Assembly: GCA_002352205.1 (NCBI GenBank)
Contig: DEHZ01000011.1
Span: 1-64,000 of the forward strand
DNA: 64,000 bases
Source of the DNA: Flavobacterium sp. UBA2787
Lineage (GTDB): Bacteria; Bacteroidota; Bacteroidia; Flavobacteriales; Flavobacteriaceae
Reading direction: 5' to 3'
Shown one piece after another: positions 51,477 through 59,993 of this stretch. A program made the position numbers and the translations under genes. The stretch's first letter is position 1. Every line of letters begins with the position of its first letter. The notes beneath the pieces were generated by a model, which searched no databases, had not been told where the DNA came from, and saw nothing but the letters and a program-made list of their open reading frames with translations.

Positions 51477-51905
51477 TCAAGCTTTTTTATATTTTGTCTG
51501 TAAAAAATCAATCGTTTCTTTTATCATTTTTTTTAAAACATCTTGATTGATATCGGATAATTTTTTGACATAAATACATGCTTTACCCATTTTAAATTTA
51601 CCTAATTCTTTTAATAAATGTTCTTGCTCATCACACCCGCTGTAAACATAAAGAGAAATGGCTGCTTTGCGTGGTGAGAATCCAACCAAAAACCAATCGC
51701 CTTCTTGCGTGCTTCTTTCAGATTTGTAGTGATAGCTACCAAACCCAATGATAGAACCTCCCCACATTTTAGGTTCAAAACCAGTAAAATCCTCCATCAA
51801 TTTTAAAAGTTCAAAACTATCTTGCTTTTTTTGTTCAGTATCAGCAAACGAATTGATAAAATCGGTTACACTTTCTTGTGTTTGTTTTGTTTTTAGTTCT
51901 GCCAT
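51477..51905 (-). CDS. DUF1801 family protein
   Basis: The 142-residue protein has the DUF1801 order: SVTDFINSF, FELLKLMEDFTG, EPKMWGGSIIGFG, WFLVGFSPRKAAISLY and GKACIYVKKL. It is soluble, with no catalytic residue that I can name. A CAAATTTA box (TAAATTTG, minus strand) lies at 51926-51933, just upstream. It is probably a separate unit from the DUF1398 gene. Confidence 0.88.
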   Translation of the reverse strand: MAELKTKQTQESVTDFINSFADTEQKKQDSFELLKLMEDFTGFEPKMWGGSIIGFGSYHYKSERSTQEGDWFLVGFSPRKAAISLYVYSGCDEQEHLLKELGKFKMGKACIYVKKLSDINQDVLKKMIKETIDFLQTKYKKA

Positions 51906-52299
51906 TTTGCAAAATTTTTGTTTATCAAATTTAAGAAAGGTTTTTAGATTTTGGAAAGAAGTTTTGTATTGTTTACATGAAAATGTATTTTAACTTCATT
52001 ATTAGCTTTTCATCTTCATATTTAAACTAAGAGCTTTTTTTCTTCGTGCCTAATAATCCTCACCCTCAACTCTTCTTAATCCGCCTTCGGACGAGACAGG
52101 AAGAAGAGGGGAGAAGAGACGTTGAAAAATTACTAAAGTGTACAATTTTAATCCCTTCCAATCCATTATAGCAAAGCTATCAAATCAGCGAAAATCTATT
52201 TCATCTATCAAATCCGTGTTCCAATTAAAAACTTTATAATTTCAAAATAAAACCAAATCAAAAAACCAAATATTTCCCAAAAATACCTACATTCGTAAC
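51906..52299. other. Divergent intergenic gap with repeats
   Basis: This 394-base gap holds a promoter box for the DUF1801 gene, a purine-rich stretch with a CTTCTT...TCCGCCTTCGGACGA hairpin (about 52069-52105), and a copy of the ATAGCAAAGCTAT repeat at 52150-52226. I see no gene. Confidence 0.5.
52150..52226. repeat. ATAGCAAAGCTAT repeat, second copy
   Basis: ATTATAGCAAAGCTATCAAA then ...AAATCCGTGTTCC matches the block at 33240-33346 (TATAGCGAAGCTATCAAA ... TCCGCGTTCC). The 20-base palindrome found there is absent here. Confidence 0.65.
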
Positions 52300-53334
52300 A
52301 TGATTCTCTTGCGAAAAATACTCTTCCCTTTTGCCATTCTCTATGGTTTGATTACCGCCATTCGCAATTGGTTTTATGACAAAGGAATTCTAAAATCGCA
52401 TTCATTTTCCATTCCAATCATCGCAGTAGGAAACCTCAGTGTAGGCGGAACAGGCAAAACGCCACAAATAGAATATTTAATTCGATTGCTTTTGCCAAAC
52501 CATAAAATAGCAGTTTTAAGTAGAGGTTACAAACGCAAATCATCCGGATTTTTATTAGCAGAATATTCCTCAACCGCAGAAACGTTGGGAGACGAACCGT
52601 TTCAACTCCATCAAAAATTCCCAACCATTCAAGTGGCTGTTGATGCTAATCGTAAAAACGGAATTGAGCAATTGTTAGCTTTACAAAACAAACCGGACAT
52701 TATTTTGCTTGACGATGCATTTCAACACCGCAAAGTGAAAGCCGGTTTCTATATTTTACTCACAGCCTACAACGATTTGTATGCCGATGATTTCATTTTG
52801 CCTACCGGAAACTTACGTGAAAGTAGAAGTGGAGCAAAGCGTGCAAATATCATAGTTGTCACCAAATGTCCGCCAACGCTTTCCGAAGCAGATCAAAATA
52901 AAATTCGTCAAAAATTAAAGCTTTCGACAAATCAAGAACTATATTTTTCGGCTATTCAGTACGATGAAATTTTGTATTCCGAAACCGAAAATCATACAGT
53001 TCATTCACTAAAAAACACCGATAAATTATTAGTTGCCGGAATCGCCAAACCCAAACCATTTTTCAACCATTTGCAAGATGGCAATGATGAGGAATTGGAA
53101 TTTCCCGACCACCACGATTTTACAGAAAGTGACATCCAAACCATTCAAAAAAAATCAAAAAATAAACCCATTATTACCACCGAAAAAGATTTCGTTCGGC
53201 TAAAAGGAAAAGTAAATCCGGCACAATTATTCTATTTGCCCATTCAAAGTATTTTTCTTTCCAACGGCGAAAATTTCAATAAACAAATAAACAATTATGT
53301 GGAACAAAGTACAAGAAACCGTTCAGTTTCTTAA
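52300..53334 (+). CDS. lpxK: Tetraacyldisaccharide 4'-kinase (lipid A synthesis)
   Basis: This 344-residue protein has the LpxK Walker A in GNLSVGGTGKTP at about residues 47-58, the DEPFQLHQKF segment, LLDDAFQHRKV with the catalytic-type Asp and His, and a PTGNLRE motif. It phosphorylates the lipid A precursor at the 4' position on the inner face of the membrane; an N-terminal amphipathic stretch should dock it. Its 3' end overlaps the start of the nucleoside phosphorylase gene by 38 bases. Confidence 0.94.
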   Translation: MILLRKILFPFAILYGLITAIRNWFYDKGILKSHSFSIPIIAVGNLSVGGTGKTPQIEYLIRLLLPNHKIAVLSRGYKRKSSGFLLAEYSSTAETLGDEPFQLHQKFPTIQVAVDANRKNGIEQLLALQNKPDIILLDDAFQHRKVKAGFYILLTAYNDLYADDFILPTGNLRESRSGAKRANIIVVTKCPPTLSEADQNKIRQKLKLSTNQELYFSAIQYDEILYSETENHTVHSLKNTDKLLVAGIAKPKPFFNHLQDGNDEELEFPDHHDFTESDIQTIQKKSKNKPIITTEKDFVRLKGKVNPAQLFYLPIQSIFLSNGENFNKQINNYVEQSTRNRSVS

Positions 53335-54109
53335 AGAAAAAACCAATTATACTCCTGAATTCGGCATCATTCTCGGCTCCGGATTAGGAACATTTACACA
53401 AGATATCGACATCGAATTTACCATTCCTTATTCCGAAATTCCTAATTTTCCCGTTTCCACCGTGCAAGGTCACAAAGGTGCCTTGGTTTTTGGTAAAATT
53501 GGAAATAAAAGCGTGGTTGCTATGCAAGGTCGATTCCATTTTTATGAAGGTTACGACATGAAAACAGTGACTTTCCCTGTGCGTGTCATGAAATATTTAG
53601 GCGTTCAAAAACTCATTGTTTCCAATGCGTCCGGCGGTGTAAATCCAAATTACAAAGTGGGCGATGTGGTCGTTATCAAAGATCACATCAACCTATTTCC
53701 CGATCATCCGTTGCGAGGAACAAACGATGAACGTTTCGGACCACGATTTGTCAACATGAGCGAACCGTACTCTCGAACCATGATTCAAAAAGCCAAAGAA
53801 ATTGCTCAACAAAATACTATTGAACTCAAAGACGGCATCTATTTAGGCTTGCAAGGACCAACTTTTGAAACCCTTGCCGAATACAAAATGGTCAAAATTC
53901 TAGGTGCCGATTGCGTCGGAATGTCCACCGTTCCCGAAGTCATCGTTGCCCGCCACATGGAAGTTGATTGCCTCGGAATTTCGGTCATTACCGACATGGG
54001 CGATGAAGAAAACATCCACGAAGTCAACCACCAAGAAGTCCTTGAAGCCGCCCGAAAAGCCGAGCCAAAAGTTCGAAAATTAATCAAAGAATTTATTCTG
54101 AATTATTAG
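53297..54109 (+). CDS. punA: Purine nucleoside phosphorylase
   Basis: This 270-residue protein matches the trimeric PNP family: GIILGSGLGTF (phosphate loop), STVQGHKGALVFG, MQGRFHFYEGY, VSNASGGVN, and YLGLQGPTFETLAEYKMVK. It splits inosine or guanosine with phosphate to free base and ribose-1-phosphate. The ATG lies inside the end of lpxK in another frame (38-base overlap), so the two are one operon. Repeat element B follows. Confidence 0.94.
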   Translation: MWNKVQETVQFLKEKTNYTPEFGIILGSGLGTFTQDIDIEFTIPYSEIPNFPVSTVQGHKGALVFGKIGNKSVVAMQGRFHFYEGYDMKTVTFPVRVMKYLGVQKLIVSNASGGVNPNYKVGDVVVIKDHINLFPDHPLRGTNDERFGPRFVNMSEPYSRTMIQKAKEIAQQNTIELKDGIYLGLQGPTFETLAEYKMVKILGADCVGMSTVPEVIVARHMEVDCLGISVITDMGDEENIHEVNHQEVLEAARKAEPKVRKLIKEFILNY

Positions 54110-54119
54110 GCAGCTTATC

Positions 54120-54275
54120 CGGTCATCCGTTGCAACTCCTCGGCCTTCAAGCTATTTTTCTACTGCTTTTTCGTGGCTTCTTAGGTCGCCCCAAAAAGCA
54201 ATGAAAAATTAGCTTTCTGTCCTGCGGGGTTTCCACTGCTACCCGGGCTGGGGATTGTGCTGGAAAGAAAGATTA
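54120..54275. repeat. Nested-stem intergenic repeat, copy B
   Basis: The stem is built from GCTA (54151-54154) with TAGC (54210-54213), TTTTTC (54155-54160) with GAAAAA (54203-54208), and TGCTTTTT (54164-54171) with AAAAAGCA (54193-54200). The loop has GCTTCTTAGGTCGC, as copy A has GCTTCCTCTGGTCGC. Then GTTTCCACTGCTACCC and GGGCTGGGGATTGTG follow, matching copy A's TTTCCGTTGCAATC and GGGGTAGGGTTGTG. The gap is again between converging genes. Confidence 0.7.
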
Positions 54276-54411
54276 GCGTTTTACGTGTATGTGCAGTAGC
54301 GGATTAGAAGCACTTTTTTTTCGGCTTGAAATAAATTTAACTTAAAAAGACAAAATTTGAATTTACCAATTTCCTTGCTATAAGTTATAAACCTTTTAGA
54401 AATTGGTTCTG

Positions 54412-55134
54412 TTATTTCTTTCTACCGAATAGTCTTGATAGAAAACTTTGTTTAACTCGTTTTTCGACAATCCAAATTGGCTCGTCAGTTGGTCTTACAA
54501 TTTTTGTTTTTGGGCCTGATTTACCCCAGGGAAATCCTGTTCGTATTGGTTTATTGGTCAAGTCTGCCACTAAAAATATTTCTGGTAGCTGAATTTGCCC
54601 ATTTTCAAAGTTATAGTCCTTTTCGTTTTTTTCCATTATTCCGACTTTTTCATTCCAAATCTCCATTACGGTTTTCTCGTGAATAATGTCCAAGTTGGAT
54701 TGATTCCCTTTTTGTCCGAACTCGTCAACGTGTTTTATGAACTCAGCTAAATTTTCAGAGTGTTTTACAATTACAGCTGGGTCATGACACACATAGTAAA
54801 CTGAATTCCAATTTCCCTTTGAGTCAATGTCTAAAATCCAAAAATTCCCAAATCCATCTCCTGCTAGTTGGATTGAGTTTGGAAACAATTCTTCAAATCC
54901 GAAATGATTGAAAGTGTCAAAACGGACTTCTTCAAGTCCATAGAACTCAAATCCTTTACTAAATCTTAATAGTTCTTCAATTTCTTTCGGTAAGTAGTTA
55001 TTTGGGAGTTGTCTTATGAGGTTTTCTATTTCACTATCAGATATTCCATCCAACAATTCAACCTTATACGAATCTCCATCTTCTGATTTATATTGGTTTG
55101 AAAGTATTAATTCTAATTGATCTTTCGGTTTCAT
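54412..55134 (-). CDS. SMI1/KNR4 (SUKH) family protein
   Basis: The 240-residue soluble protein has the SUKH pattern in residues 30-150: IENLIRQLPNNYLPKEIEELLRFSKGFEF, then ELFPNSIQLAGDGFGNFWILDI and YYVCHDPAVIVKHSENLAEFI (quoted in part). SUKH proteins in bacteria are often immunity proteins against polymorphic toxins. A further 90 residues with RTGFPWGKSGPKTKI and a basic end (FGRKK) follow. No toxin gene is adjacent, so it may be an orphan immunity gene. It lies downstream of repeat element B on the opposite strand. Confidence 0.85.
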   Translation of the reverse strand: MKPKDQLELILSNQYKSEDGDSYKVELLDGISDSEIENLIRQLPNNYLPKEIEELLRFSKGFEFYGLEEVRFDTFNHFGFEELFPNSIQLAGDGFGNFWILDIDSKGNWNSVYYVCHDPAVIVKHSENLAEFIKHVDEFGQKGNQSNLDIIHEKTVMEIWNEKVGIMEKNEKDYNFENGQIQLPEIFLVADLTNKPIRTGFPWGKSGPKTKIVRPTDEPIWIVEKRVKQSFLSRLFGRKK

Positions 55135-55172
55135 ATTTGTTTGTGTTGATATAGCTGTGTTTAATTAATTAA

Positions 55173-57353
55173 CTAACCCAACTGCTGAGCAATCACTTTA
55201 TAAAAATTATCAGGATTAAAAGGCTTAGTCACCACATCATTCATCCCAAAAGAAAGCAACATTTCACGGTTTTCATTCAACGAAATAGCCGTTAACGCAA
55301 TAATAGGAAGCTTCTTGTTGAACTCTCTGATTCGTTCGGTGGCAATCGTTCCGTTTATGCCGGGAAGATGAACATCCATTAAAACCAAGTCGTAGCCATT
55401 GTTGCGAATCATTTCAATGGCATCTTCACCATTGTCTATGAGTTCACAGGCAATTTCTTTGTTTTCCAACATTTTTTTGGTAATCATTTGGTTGATTTTA
55501 TTATCCTCAACAACCAACACTTTTTTGAAAGCAAAGACACTTTCATCATATTGTTTCTTAACTTCCACAAACGTTTGCTGACCTAATTCAAAATCAACAT
55601 CAAACGAAAAAGTAGAACCAATTCCTTCTGCACTTGTGAGCTTGATTTCGCCACCCAATAAATTTACCAATCGTTTAACAATGGCTAATCCCAATCCGGT
55701 GCCGCCATATTTTCGGTTAATTTCTACAGAACCTTGCGAAAAACTTTCAAAAATAGTTTGTTGTTTCTCTAACGGAATTCCGATTCCCGTATCCGAAATT
55801 TCAAAACGAATAGATGAAATATCATTTTCGTTTTTCAGCATTTTGGCCGACACATTTACTTTTCCGTTTTTGGTAAACTTCAACGCATTATTAATCAAAT
55901 TAATAAAAATTTGAGAAAGTTTTGTTGGGTCGCCAATTAAATTATCAGGAATGCTTTCATCTAACTCCAATTCAAAATCATTGTTGTTTTTGCTGGCTAA
56001 ATCTTTGAAAGAATTATACAAATCGCTCAACAGTTGTTTAACGTTTACGTTTATACTTTCAATTTCAATATTTTCACTTTCAACACGGTTAATTTCTAAA
56101 ATATCATTGATAAACGTGAGCAAATAATCTCCTGAAAATTTAAGCGAAGTAAGGTATTGCAACTGCGATTTTTTCGGATTTTCTTCAATGAGCAAATGCG
56201 TGATTCCGTTAATGGCATTCAAAGGCGTTCGCAATTCATGACTCACCGTCGATAAAAATTCTGCTCTGGCTTTGGAAGCTTTTTCAGCTTTGTCTTTGGC
56301 TAATTGAAGTTCACTGTTTTTGTCTTGCAATAGTTTGTTCGATTGACTTCGGATAATATTATTTTTATACAACGACAAACTCAATAACGACAAAATCGAA
56401 ATCAGAGCAATACTTAAAATACTAATTAATTTAGAAAATTTGTTGGCTCGTTGTTGTTCTTTGTTTTCGCGATCCATTTGGTCAATCGACTTTAAACGCT
56501 CGGCTTCTTTAAAACTTAAAAAATCTTCCGTTCCAATTCGTTTACTGTTTAATTCCTGAATACTATCCCTGATTCGTAGGTGTTGTTTCATGTATTTGAA
56601 TGAATTGTCAACATCAATCATTTTTTCATACACTTCACTCAATGTTCGGGCAACATTGGCTTTTAGTTCTAAATTTTTGTTTTTTGAACTTAAATCCAAC
56701 GCTTTATTTAGGTAATTTAAAGCAAGGTTATAACGATTGTCTTCTGCTTCAATCAAACCAATTTGATACAAAGCTTCAGCTTTGGTTTTAAAATGATCTT
56801 CTTCATCCGGATTAACTATTACCGTGTTTAAAATGGATAAAGCCAATTGATTTTCGCCTTTGGCACGGTAAACAATACCTTTTTGGAGGTTAATCATTTC
56901 TTTAGCTTCCGGAATATCTATCGTTTCATAGATTTTTTCGGCTTCTTTAAAATAATATTCAGCTTTAGAATATTCTTTTCGTTCAATGTAACATAAACCT
57001 AAGTTATAAAACGTATACGCTTGGTTTGAAGATGGTTTCTGATTATTATAAAGTGAAATACTTTTGTTGTAGGTTTGAATGGCATCGGCATATTTTTTTA
57101 ATTCAAAATATACGTTTCCTAAAAAAGAGTAGGCATCAGCTTGAGCCTGATAATCTTTTTTTTCTTCAGCAAATTCAATTGCTTTTTGAATGTAATCTTG
57201 TGAACTTCTGTAGTTGTTATTCTTTTTATGAAAATTAGCCAGCTCAATAAAATAGTTGGTGCTATCCAATTCTTCTTCATCATCCGAAGAAGATTTTGTT
57301 TGGGAATTAACAGTTATAGTTAGAATAAGGAATACTAAAGTAAAATACTTCAT
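55173..57353 (-). CDS. Hybrid sensor histidine kinase with TPR sensor and receiver domain
   Basis: This 726-residue protein has a signal or anchor sequence, five to six TPR units at about residues 30-260, a membrane helix at about 308-330, and a coiled coil. The kinase has H372 in SHELRTP, the N box LINNALKF, DTGIGIP and GGTGLGL. The receiver domain (about 610-726) has VVEDN, phospho-acceptor D660 in LMDVHLP, ALTA and TKPF. The extracytoplasmic TPRs probably sense a protein partner. There is no DNA-binding or Hpt output in this protein and no partner regulator nearby, so the phosphate must be passed on elsewhere. Confidence 0.93.
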   Translation of the reverse strand: MKYFTLVFLILTITVNSQTKSSSDDEEELDSTNYFIELANFHKKNNNYRSSQDYIQKAIEFAEEKKDYQAQADAYSFLGNVYFELKKYADAIQTYNKSISLYNNQKPSSNQAYTFYNLGLCYIERKEYSKAEYYFKEAEKIYETIDIPEAKEMINLQKGIVYRAKGENQLALSILNTVIVNPDEEDHFKTKAEALYQIGLIEAEDNRYNLALNYLNKALDLSSKNKNLELKANVARTLSEVYEKMIDVDNSFKYMKQHLRIRDSIQELNSKRIGTEDFLSFKEAERLKSIDQMDRENKEQQRANKFSKLISILSIALISILSLLSLSLYKNNIIRSQSNKLLQDKNSELQLAKDKAEKASKARAEFLSTVSHELRTPLNAINGITHLLIEENPKKSQLQYLTSLKFSGDYLLTFINDILEINRVESENIEIESINVNVKQLLSDLYNSFKDLASKNNNDFELELDESIPDNLIGDPTKLSQIFINLINNALKFTKNGKVNVSAKMLKNENDISSIRFEISDTGIGIPLEKQQTIFESFSQGSVEINRKYGGTGLGLAIVKRLVNLLGGEIKLTSAEGIGSTFSFDVDFELGQQTFVEVKKQYDESVFAFKKVLVVEDNKINQMITKKMLENKEIACELIDNGEDAIEMIRNNGYDLVLMDVHLPGINGTIATERIREFNKKLPIIALTAISLNENREMLLSFGMNDVVTKPFNPDNFYKVIAQQLG

Positions 57354-57390
57354 ACCAAAAAAATGGTTATATTTAATGGTATAAAATTAA

Positions 57391-58383
57391 CTATTTATTT
57401 GAAATATACCCAATTAAGTCAATAATTCTTGATGAATAACCAATTTCGTTATCATACCAACCCACTACTTTTACCATTTTGTCAATAACGGAGGTCAATT
57501 GAGCATCAAAAAGACATGAATTTTGGTTGCCAATTATATCAACTGAAACGATTGGATCTTCCGTGTAAGCTAGAATTCCTTTTAGATTTGTTTGAGATGC
57601 TTTTAGAAAAGCAACATTAATTTCTTCAATCGAAACGGCTCTGGAAACATAGCAAGTAATATCTGTCAAAGAACCATCTGGAACCGGAACACGAATGCCA
57701 CTTCCACCTAATTTTCCATCCAATTTCGGAAAAATTTTAGTCAACGCTTTTGCAGCTCCGGTTGTGGTTGGAACGATTGACTGAGCTGCACCACGAGCCC
57801 TTCGTAAATCTTTGTGTGGTTGGTCGTGCAAACTTTGATCGGTGGTGTAGGAGTGAACGGTGGTAATGTAAGCTTGCTCAATTCCGCATAACTCGTCAAT
57901 AGTTTTAATCATTGGAGCCGCATTGTTGGTCGTGCAACTCGCATTGGAAATAATCACTTCAGAACCATCTAAAATCGATTCATTCACACCTAAAACGACT
58001 GTTTTGATTTGATCATCTTCTGGTGGAGCAGAGAGAATAACTTTTTTGGCTCCGGCAGAAATATGTTGATAGGCTTCTTCGTAAGTTTTAAATTTTCCTG
58101 TACTTTCAATCACAACATCAATAGATTGCCAATTCAAATCGGAGATGTTTTTTTTTCTGAAAAAGGAATACGATTTTCCATCTACAAAAATATGTTCTTC
58201 ATCAAAAGTAACTTCGTTTGGTAAAACGCCATGAATACTGTCGTACTTCAATAGATGAGACATCGTTCTCGTATCGGCAATGTCGTTAATGGCAACTACT
58301 TCAATTGTGGGATGATTGAGCAATAATCGGAATAAATTTCTTCCAATTCTTCCAAAACCGTTGATGGCTATTTTTGTTTTCAA
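57391..58383 (-). CDS. gap: Glyceraldehyde-3-phosphate dehydrogenase
   Basis: The 330-residue protein has the NAD-binding GFGRIGRN motif at residues 9-16, catalytic Cys150 in SNASCTTNN, a partner His in TTVHSYT, and the C-terminal WYDNEIGYS. It oxidises glyceraldehyde-3-phosphate to 1,3-bisphosphoglycerate. Length is normal. Flavobacteria often have more than one GAPDH; this one is not beside other glycolytic genes, so it could be the catabolic or the gluconeogenic copy. A palindromic repeat lies just upstream. Confidence 0.94.
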   Translation of the reverse strand: MKTKIAINGFGRIGRNLFRLLLNHPTIEVVAINDIADTRTMSHLLKYDSIHGVLPNEVTFDEEHIFVDGKSYSFFRKKNISDLNWQSIDVVIESTGKFKTYEEAYQHISAGAKKVILSAPPEDDQIKTVVLGVNESILDGSEVIISNASCTTNNAAPMIKTIDELCGIEQAYITTVHSYTTDQSLHDQPHKDLRRARGAAQSIVPTTTGAAKALTKIFPKLDGKLGGSGIRVPVPDGSLTDITCYVSRAVSIEEINVAFLKASQTNLKGILAYTEDPIVSVDIIGNQNSCLFDAQLTSVIDKMVKVVGWYDNEIGYSSRIIDLIGYISNK

Positions 58384-58384
58384 G

Positions 58385-58448
58385 TTTCAAGTTTGAAATT
58401 TCAAGTTTCAGGTTTTCGGAACTTAACTTGAAACCTGAAACTTGAAAC
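58385..58448. repeat. TTTCAAGTTTCAGG inverted repeat
   Basis: TTTCAAGTTTCAGGTTT at about 58400-58416 is the reverse complement of AAACCTGAAACTTGAAA at about 58430-58446. The unit is built from TTGAAAC/CCTGAAAC words; the same words occur as CCTGAAACCTGAAAC at 4050-4064. It lies between lipA and gap and may act as a terminator hairpin. Confidence 0.6.
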
Positions 58449-58454
58449 AAATTT

Positions 58455-59327
58455 TTAAAGTATATGTTTTTGAGCATGATAAGATGATCGCACCAACGCA
58501 CCACTTTCTACATGACGGAAACCTAATTCTTTTCCGATTTCTTCGTATTTTTTAAATTGATCCGGTGTAATGAATTCTTTTACAGGTAAGTGTTTTTTAC
58601 TCGGTTGAAGGTATTGTCCTATTGTTACAATATCAACATTTACAGAACGAAGGTCTTTCATGGTTTGAATTACTTCTTCTTCCGTTTCACCTAAACCTAA
58701 CATAATTCCTGATTTGGTTCTGCGGATGCCTTTTTCTTTCAGGTAACGCAAAACTTCTAAACTACGGTCGTATTTCGCTTGAATTCGTACTTCACGAGTC
58801 AATCTGCGAACAGTTTCCATATTGTGCGAAACAACTTCGGGATTGGCTTCAATAATTCGGTCAATATTTCTTTCTACACCTTGAAAATCAGGAATCAATG
58901 TTTCTAACGTGGTTTCAGGATTCATTCTTCTGATGGCCAGAATGGTTTCATACCAAATGATTGAACCCATATCTTTGATGTCGTCACGATCTACACTGGT
59001 AATCACGGCGTGTTTAATGTTCATGATTTTGATAGAACGAGCCACTTTTTCAGGTTCATCCCAATCTACTGTTTCCGGTCTTCCGGTTTTTACACCGCAA
59101 AATCCGCACGAACGGGTACAAATGTTTCCGAGAATCATGAAAGTTGCTGTTCCTTCACCCCAACATTCGCCCATGTTCGGGCAACTTCCGGAGGTACAAA
59201 TTGTGTTTAATTTGTACTTGTCAACTAATCCTCGAAGTTCGGTATATTTTTGTCCGGTTGGCAGTTTTACTCGCAACCATTTTGGTTTTCCTATTGGTGG
59301 CTGAACGCTATCTAAAACACTTTCCAT
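58455..59327 (-). CDS. lipA: Lipoyl synthase
   Basis: This 290-residue radical SAM enzyme has the auxiliary cluster Cys44, Cys49, Cys55 ([12 protein letters not shown]) and the SAM cluster Cys70, Cys74, Cys77 (CTRSCGFC), plus the C-terminal RSSYHA motif with its conserved Ser. It inserts two sulfurs into octanoyl groups on E2/GcvH proteins. A TATCTTTG box lies on the minus strand at 59354-59347, 19 bases before the ATG. Confidence 0.97.
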   Translation of the reverse strand: MESVLDSVQPPIGKPKWLRVKLPTGQKYTELRGLVDKYKLNTICTSGSCPNMGECWGEGTATFMILGNICTRSCGFCGVKTGRPETVDWDEPEKVARSIKIMNIKHAVITSVDRDDIKDMGSIIWYETILAIRRMNPETTLETLIPDFQGVERNIDRIIEANPEVVSHNMETVRRLTREVRIQAKYDRSLEVLRYLKEKGIRRTKSGIMLGLGETEEEVIQTMKDLRSVNVDIVTIGQYLQPSKKHLPVKEFITPDQFKKYEEIGKELGFRHVESGALVRSSYHAQKHIL

Positions 59328-59346
59328 GTTGCAATTTTTAGAACTG

Positions 59347-59354
59347 CAAAGATA
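59347..59354 (-). promoter_or_regulatory. -7 box of lipA
   Basis: CAAAGATA on the plus strand reads TATCTTTG on the minus strand. I see no clear TTG at the usual distance upstream. Confidence 0.5.
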
Positions 59355-59444
59355 GAAAAGATTGAGGAATTAAGTGTTGATTTAACTAAAATTGAACAAT
59401 TGTATAGTAAAGAATCGTTCAATAAAAATATCAAATCAATATAA

Positions 59445-59993
59445 TTATCTTCCTTGAATGATTTCTGCTAACAATTTTTTGGCTCTAAGAAGTTTAACTT
59501 TTACGTTACTCAAAGGTTCGTTTAACTGTTCTGCAATTTCCTGATAACTCATTTCTTGAAAGTAACGAAGTTGAATAACTTCTTGATAATGAGGTTTTAA
59601 TTCTTTTATGTATTCTAACAAGCGAGACAAATTTTGTTCGGTAATTAATTTATCTTCTGCCGATGGCGTTGTGTCTGCCACATTATAAGCCTGATGATCT
59701 TCTTCGTCCGTAATGTCTACAAAAAGAGAAATTTTCTTTTTGCGAAGCATATCAATATGCACATTTTTAGCAATTGCAATGAGCCATGTATTGAATTGAA
59801 ATTCCGGATTGTAATTGGCTATTTTGTCAAAAGCTTTTGCAAAGGTTTCGATGGTAATGTCTTCTGCATCCGTTTCATTCTCTGTTCTTTTGAGCATAAA
59901 ACCATAGACTTCGTTCCAATACATATCCAAAAGAGAAGTAAAGGCAACTTGATCACCATTGGTGGCTTTTTCTATGATTTTTTTTATTTCCAA
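59445..59993 (-). CDS. ECF-type RNA polymerase sigma factor (RpoE-like)
   Basis: I choose the TTG at 59993 (182 residues, starting M-E-I-K-K-I-I-E-K). An upstream ATG at 60074 would add 27 residues that are only an out-of-frame reading of the glycosyltransferase tail. Region 2 is DAEDITIETFAKAFDKI with FNTWLIAIAKNVHIDMLRKK; region 4 is MSYQEIAEQLNEPLSNVKVKLLRAK. The start overlaps the stop of the glycosyltransferase gene by 10 bases, so the two are coupled. No anti-sigma gene is next to it. Confidence 0.85.
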   Translation of the reverse strand: MEIKKIIEKATNGDQVAFTSLLDMYWNEVYGFMLKRTENETDAEDITIETFAKAFDKIANYNPEFQFNTWLIAIAKNVHIDMLRKKKISLFVDITDEEDHQAYNVADTTPSAEDKLITEQNLSRLLEYIKELKPHYQEVIQLRYFQEMSYQEIAEQLNEPLSNVKVKLLRAKKLLAEIIQGR

